Of a stretch of DNA of 64,000 nt, positions 59,034-64,000 are shown one piece after another. The number at the start of each line of letters is the position of its first letter. Position 1 is the first letter of the stretch. Made by a program: the position numbers and the translations under genes. The DNA is from Moniliella sp. 'wahieum'. Its lineage: Eukaryota; Basidiomycota; Moniliellomycetes; Moniliellales; Moniliellaceae. The notes under the pieces are model-generated. The model was not told the origin of the DNA and did no database searches. It worked only from the letters and a program-made list of their open reading frames with translations. The DNA lies in contig RSEE01000013.1 in NCBI GenBank assembly GCA_003971905.1, positions 907,419 through 971,418 of the forward strand, written 5' to 3'.

Positions 59034-60143
59034 GCACGATGGAGCACCATTTCCTTTCCCCCTCGTTCTGCCCGACTTGCCCGACCTACCCTATCTTCCT
59101 CCCCTCCCCCTCCCCCTCTGCCCTTCCTTTTGTTATCGTGCGCCTATCCACTCACTACCTCTGCCTCCATCTACCATCTACCCCCGCACCTGGGCCATTC
59201 GGTGCGTTGCAAATGCGCCCTCTCTCCGCATGTCACATGTCTGCCTCCTCTCTGTCCTCCTCCCACCGCGCCGTATCTGCCCAGGCCGGCGGAGGGGAAC
59301 GCAAGCGAAGCGAAGCGAACGCAACGGAAGGAACACCTTGGTGTGACCTGTGATGCATGTGATGCATGTGAGCTGTGAGCTGTGAGCTGTGAGCTGTGAG
59401 CTGTGAGCTGTGAGCTGTGAGCTGTGAGCTGTGAGCTGTGAGCTGTGAGCTGTGACCCCTCCCCTCGTTCGCTTGGCACGATGCTGTGGCCGCTCGGATC
59501 AGACTTGGATTTCTCGCCTATGCGAATACACACGGCTGGGGTGGCGCTGCGATGCGGTGTCGGCCGGTGGGTTTTGGGCGGAGATGAATGTTGATCCGCG
59601 CAGGGACCAATGTAGGAGTGGGCTGGATGGTGAATGGGTCGACGTACGTGCTGAAGAAGACACGTGTAGGTGCTTGGTGCTGGGATGGCAAGAGAGGCTG
59701 AGAGATCGGGTGAGAGCTGGGACTGAGAGTTGGGAGTTGGGGGTTGGGATCTGCGATGCGATCTGCTGGCCATCCCCCCCGGAAGCAGGCACGTGCAGCG
59801 CTCCCGTGACCCGCGGTGGTGTGCTTTGGATGGGGCAGCGTGGGGCTGGGCTGGACGGGCGGGCGACTGGCCCAGGGAGGAGGTACCCGACTAGCAGGCA
59901 AGCGGCAGCTGAACATTGCATTCCTACTCCCCTGCGACGCGCGCGGGTATGTTGATGGTGTATCCATGAGCCAACCCTAGCGCCCCGTGCCCCCGGCCCA
60001 GGCAGGGGCCGCTGTGGGGACTAGGGTTGGGCCAGGGCAGCGGCGCTAGGTGTGTGTTGGGCTACCTGCTGTGCGCTGGGCCTCCGTCTGCCGCATCTGC
60101 TGTCCTGCGCCCGCCCCCCACCACCACCCGCCGCCGCTCTGCC
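59034..60143. other. BEM1 3' flank / polo kinase upstream region
   Basis: Tandem gene spacing of 1.1 kb containing the heptamer array at 59350-59453. No gene recognised. Confidence 0.5.
59350..59453 (+). repeat. (GAGCTGT)12 array with GATGCATGT leader
   Basis: GATGCATGT x2 is followed by twelve perfect GAGCTGT heptamers (59370-59453). It is the longest heptamer array in the window and the only substantial one in the gene-dense half. Unlike the others, the hexamer is not a full palindrome, though the unit is again TGA/TGT linked to AGCT. Confidence 0.95.
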
Positions 60144-62731
60144 ATGTCTGCCGTGCCTGCGCTCCCACGCGAGCTGCGGCCCATCCAGCCCTCGGCCGAC
60201 CCCCGCGCCGCGCCCTGCCGCCGTCCGCGGCGCCGGTCGCCTGGCCGAGGACAAGGAAACCAGCCGGCGCACCACCCGTTGGCGCCGCCGCCAAGGCGCC
60301 TCCTGCCTCCACCAAGCAGCACACCAGCAAGAAATCCGTCCTGCCCACCGCCCCTGCTGTCATCGTCGACGCCCATGGGTACGAGTACCAGACCGGTCGG
60401 GTCCTGGGCCAGGGTGGGTTTGCGCGCGTGTACGACGCCCAGGCCGCCGACGGCACCCACTACGCTTTCAAAGTCATCGACAAGGTCTCGGTCCTCTCCT
60501 CCAAACGCAACCGTGGAAAGCTCCTGGCCGAGATGAAAATCCACAAGTCGATGCGCCATGCCCACATTGTTGGCTTCCTGGACGAATTCGAGGACTCGAG
60601 CAACGTTTACTTTAAGCTGGAGCTCTGTGCTTACGGTGTATGTTTCTGTTGGATGCTCTGACTCCTGCGCATTCCGATGGGCGTGCGAGGTCCTATCGTA
60701 TGCTAACCTTTTCTTCTGGCTCCAGAGCATCAATGACATGATCAAAAGCGCGGCCGTTTCAGCGAAGAGGAGTCGCGCTACTTTATGGTCCAGATTCTGA
60801 CTGCCTGCCAACATATGCATCTCAACTCGGTCATCCATCGTGACCTCAAGTTGGGCAACATCATGCTCGACGGCAACATGCATATCAAATCGGCGACTTT
60901 GGCTTGGCTGCGCTCTTGTCGTACCCGGAAGAGCGCAAGCGCACTGTCTGCGGAACGCCAAACTACATTGCCCCAGAGATCTTGTACGACCAAGGTCAGG
61001 GCCATTCCTTCGAGGTGGACATTTGGTCCGTCGGGGTCATTCTCTACACGCTCGTCGTTGGCAAACCCCCCTTTCAAACTTCCAACGTGCAAAAGATTTA
61101 CGAACGCATCAAGCGCAACGAATACGAGATCCCGCCCGACTGCCCCATCTCCCCCGAGGCCCACGATTTGATCAATGCCATTCTGCAACCTGACCCGCTG
61201 CTCCGCCCCACGCTGGTCCAGATCATGAACCATCCGTGGATCACCATGGGCCCTGTGCCTCTCAGTCTGACGGCCAGTTCGGTGAACGCGATGGCCATCT
61301 TGCCCCCCATCTCCCTGCCCCAAAGCCAAGCCAACCTGCTCCACCTTCAACAGATCGGCAACTGGATCCCCAACGCGGACGAAGAGTTGCCTGAGGAACT
61401 GGAGGACGTAGAGATGACCGACGCTGAGCCCACTGGGCGCGAAGATCTTCGGTCTCGTCTTGGCGCCATGGTCGACATTGAGAACCAGCGTGCCCAAGCC
61501 AACTCGGAGGCCGAACAGGCAGTCAACCCCGACATGCCGGTCTCCACGTTGCTCAAGCTGGGCAACCCTTGCAAAAGGTCCCTTCCTCTGCTGCGGCGGC
61601 CTTGCGTGCCCCACGCCGCCCGCCTCTTGCTTCCCATTCTTCTTCTGCTACCCCTCCCACCACCCGTCCCCCCTTCACGGCCCGCATTGTCGACCACCTC
61701 GCGGCGGCGATGCGCGCGTACGAAGCCAACACGGATCTGGCCATCCCCTTGCCTCTGGACGCTTTCCCCGCTTCGGTCGCCCTTGGCCCCTAAGGCACCG
61801 ATCATGGAAGCACAACCACGTTCGGATGGGACGGTGCGTCGCTGTCCTCCTACGCCCGCGGCTTTTCCTCTCGTGGCTCGATGCGTCGGACCGGTACGGG
61901 TTGGGCTATGCCTTGTCCAATGGCTCGGTGGGCGTTGCATTTCCGAGACGGGTCGACGACGGTGCTTGCGCCGTCGCGGACCGGTTCGAGTACGTTTGCC
62001 CTACCCGGCGAGCGGCAGCTGTGGGACCGAGCCCGGCCGATGCCGAGTCTCAACTGGGTTCGGATCTGTTGCGCCGAAAAGAGTACCCTCTCCCGCGCAA
62101 CAGTCACGCGCGACGTGCTTTCCGAGGCAGCGACGGACCAGGTGGCGGCGCTGCTGAGACAGGCTGCCGAACAGTACCTCTCCAAGGACCTGGTCAACAA
62201 ACTCGAAATCCTCATGTACTTCCAAGCCGAGATCACTGACCGCTTGTGCGGCGCGGACCATCCGTTGATGCGCGTCGCCTCGGCCGGCAGCTTGGAGGGC
62301 AAGCCACTCCCCTTTGTCCACCGTTGTTCCGCGCCAGCACGGCGATCGTCTTTGTGTTTTCCGACGACCTGGTGCAGTTTAACTTTTACGACCACATCAA
62401 GGTGCTCATCTCGAACCGCGGCGCAGTCGTGGGCGCCATGGTTCCTAACGAGGCACCGCTCGCTGGCTCCCCCGGTGGACCACCGGCTCACCTACTGTTC
62501 ACTTGGCGCCTCGATGAACTAGTCAACATTACCCGTCGCGACCGGTCGCAACGCGAGGCCGCCGCGCTCGCCGCTGCCCACGCCGCCATATCTTCCCGTC
62601 CCGTGCCGCTCTCGGACTTGGTCCAGATTAACATCACTTCCCCCGAAGAACGCAGGGCCGCACGAAGAGTGTGGCGTAAACTTCCTGTTTGCTGGGAAGT
62701 TTTGGCCAAGAGCTCCGGGCTGGACGGGTAA
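60144..62731 (+). CDS. plo1: Polo-like kinase
   Basis: Polo kinases (Cdc5/Plo1) drive mitotic entry, spindle function and cytokinesis. After a Pro/Ala-rich leader the kinase domain begins YEYQTGRVLGQGGFARVYDA, with the ATP lysine in YAFKVIDK. An intron (60638-60725, GTATGT...CAG) follows ELCAYG. Then come SINDMIK, VIHRDLKLGNIMLDGNMHIK, the DFG loop, RTVCGTPNYIAPEILYD and VDIWSVGVILYTLVVGKPPF. The linker has acidic LPEELEDVEMTDAE. Polo box 1 is around 61870-62030 (WLDASDRYGLGYALSNGSVG), followed by AAEQYLSKDLVNKLEILMYF, and polo box 2 around 62345-62520 (VFSDDLVQFNFYDHIKVLIS). The gene ends VLAKSSGLDG at 62731. Breaks near 60749 and 60889 each fit one lost base; others lie around 61570 and 61800. 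Confidence 0.93.
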
Positions 62732-64000
62732 CGTGTAAAGCCCGGGTTCCGCTTTGCCCCCCTCCTCCCCCCTATTGAACCCCCCCACGACCATCGGTCC
62801 CGATCCCATCTGAGCTCTTGTTGCCCTTCCCCTTTTGCCTTCGCTTCGCCTTCGCCTTCGCCTTCGCCTTCGCCTTTCATCTTTCACCTTCTCTCGCCCT
62901 GGCTGTCCTGGGGATCGCAACCCCCCCCTGAAGGCTACTCGCTCTGTCGTTTGCCTTGCTGCGGCTTGCACTGCTATATAATTCTGGTAGGGTGCGCCCC
63001 CTTGCTCACCCCCCTCATTCAGGCTCAAATCTTTTCATCTTTTTTACCCTTACCTTTACCTTTACCCCAACCTACATCACTACCCCCACTCGCGTCCCGC
63101 GCTCCAGTCCCGTTCCCCCCACCCGCTACGCGTCTTCTCCTTACTGCCCACTGATCAACTGCTCCCCTCTCTCCCCGTACAACCCTCGTCGCTCTCTTGT
63201 TGGCTGTTGTCGGCCCCCGCGCTGCGCCTTATGTCCATGCTACTGGCCTAAGGCCTAATCCTCGCTTCCCCTCTCGCCACCCTACTGAACTAACCCTTTT
63301 GTACGCCTGCCACATGTTATGCCGGACCAGATAGTCGGATCGAACGTGCCGCAGTACAGGCCTCCATGGACTAAGGCCCCCACTGCGCATTGGATGGCCC
63401 GCGCTGATGCTCTGATGCGCGGTCGGAGGGTCGGGCCCAGGATTAGTGAGGGGGTGTCACGTGTCACAGTGACATGCGACATGGGCGGGGGGGGGACGTT
63501 CATCAATTATTTGTGGCGCGCCCGCGGCCGCAAGCTCGTTGCGAGGTGCGAGGTAGTGAGTGGAGTCAACGTGGTCAACGGTGAGGTGAACGTTTAGCGT
63601 ACTCCACAGTAGCCGGTGGCGAACGATGGAACGGTGCGGGAAGGGGGGTTCAACGTTGTTCAACGTTCAGTCTGATTGCGAGCCCGTGGTGACCGGCGAC
63701 CAGCGTACGTTGAACGTGTTGAACGAAGCTGAGTGAACGTGATGACGGTTCTACTCGCCCCTACTATTACACTAGCCAGCATCTTTGGTTAATTCAACCG
63801 GATCGCATTAGGGTCGTGCTCTGCTGCTCTCGGTGCTTGTACCAATAAACCAGTACGTTAGGTTGTCCCCCCAAGCAGGACCTGGGATAGGGACGGGGGC
63901 CAAGCGAAAAGAGACACATTGTTTGTGTGTGCTACAGTAAAAAGGAAACCAAGGGAATGGAAGGGAAATAACCCAAAGGGAAGAAGGGAAGGGAAGGGAA
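62732..64000. other. Right-end intergenic region with simple repeats
   Basis: It contains (CTTCGC)n at 62838-62877 and a CTTTAC-type repeat near 63045-63070. ACGTGTCAC and TTCAACGTTG palindromic motifs lie at 63455-63480 and 63640-63720, and a (GGGAA)n-like run ends the window. No gene recognised. Confidence 0.5.
62838..62877 (+). repeat. (CTTCGC)n hexanucleotide repeat
   Basis: About six units, one degenerate, 3' of the polo kinase gene. Confidence 0.9.

Overview
The window is nuclear DNA from a filamentous basidiomycete. The evidence is short introns (about 65-110 nt, GTRNGT...CTAAC...YAG), GC-rich coding sequence and typical fungal genes (SEN2, OPY2, PIL1, SSE1, DSD1, BEM1, polo kinase). 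The combination of gene content and low-complexity style suggests Rhizoctonia/Ceratobasidium (Cantharellales), but that is an impression and not a proven placement.

Layout. The left half (about 1-33 kb) is repeat-rich and gene-poor. It holds four gene islands: SEN2 (-), an unrecognised gene (-), an OPY2-type membrane anchor (+) and a C2H2 zinc-finger gene (+). These sit among three truncated LINE 3' ends, a family of LTRs (one a complete solo LTR with a 5-bp target duplication), a fold-back element with paired hairpins, and many tiny tandem arrays built from TGA plus a 4-bp palindrome. The right half (33-63 kb) is gene-dense and almost free of those arrays. In order it carries LEU1 (+), PIL1 (-), SSE1 (-), SMD3 (+), DSD1 (-), a RidA gene (+), a transketolase-like gene (-), a PP6-type phosphatase (+), a BEM1/Scd2 scaffold (+) and a polo kinase (+).

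Links between genes. SSE1/SMD3 and DSD1/RidA are divergent pairs sharing upstream regions. DSD1 makes 2-aminoacrylate from D-serine and RidA-family enzymes hydrolyse that reactive intermediate, so the second pair is functionally suggestive. OPY2, BEM1, PIL1 and polo kinase belong to the cortex, polarity and cell-cycle machinery, but their proximity is probably incidental.

Caveat. Nearly every recognisable gene is interrupted by frameshifts that look like the loss (occasionally gain) of one unit of a mono- or dinucleotide repeat. Near-identical repeat copies differ mostly at homopolymers in the same way. I therefore treat the genes as probably intact with consensus-length errors and give gene spans across the breaks. 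Exon borders are stated only where I could see them.
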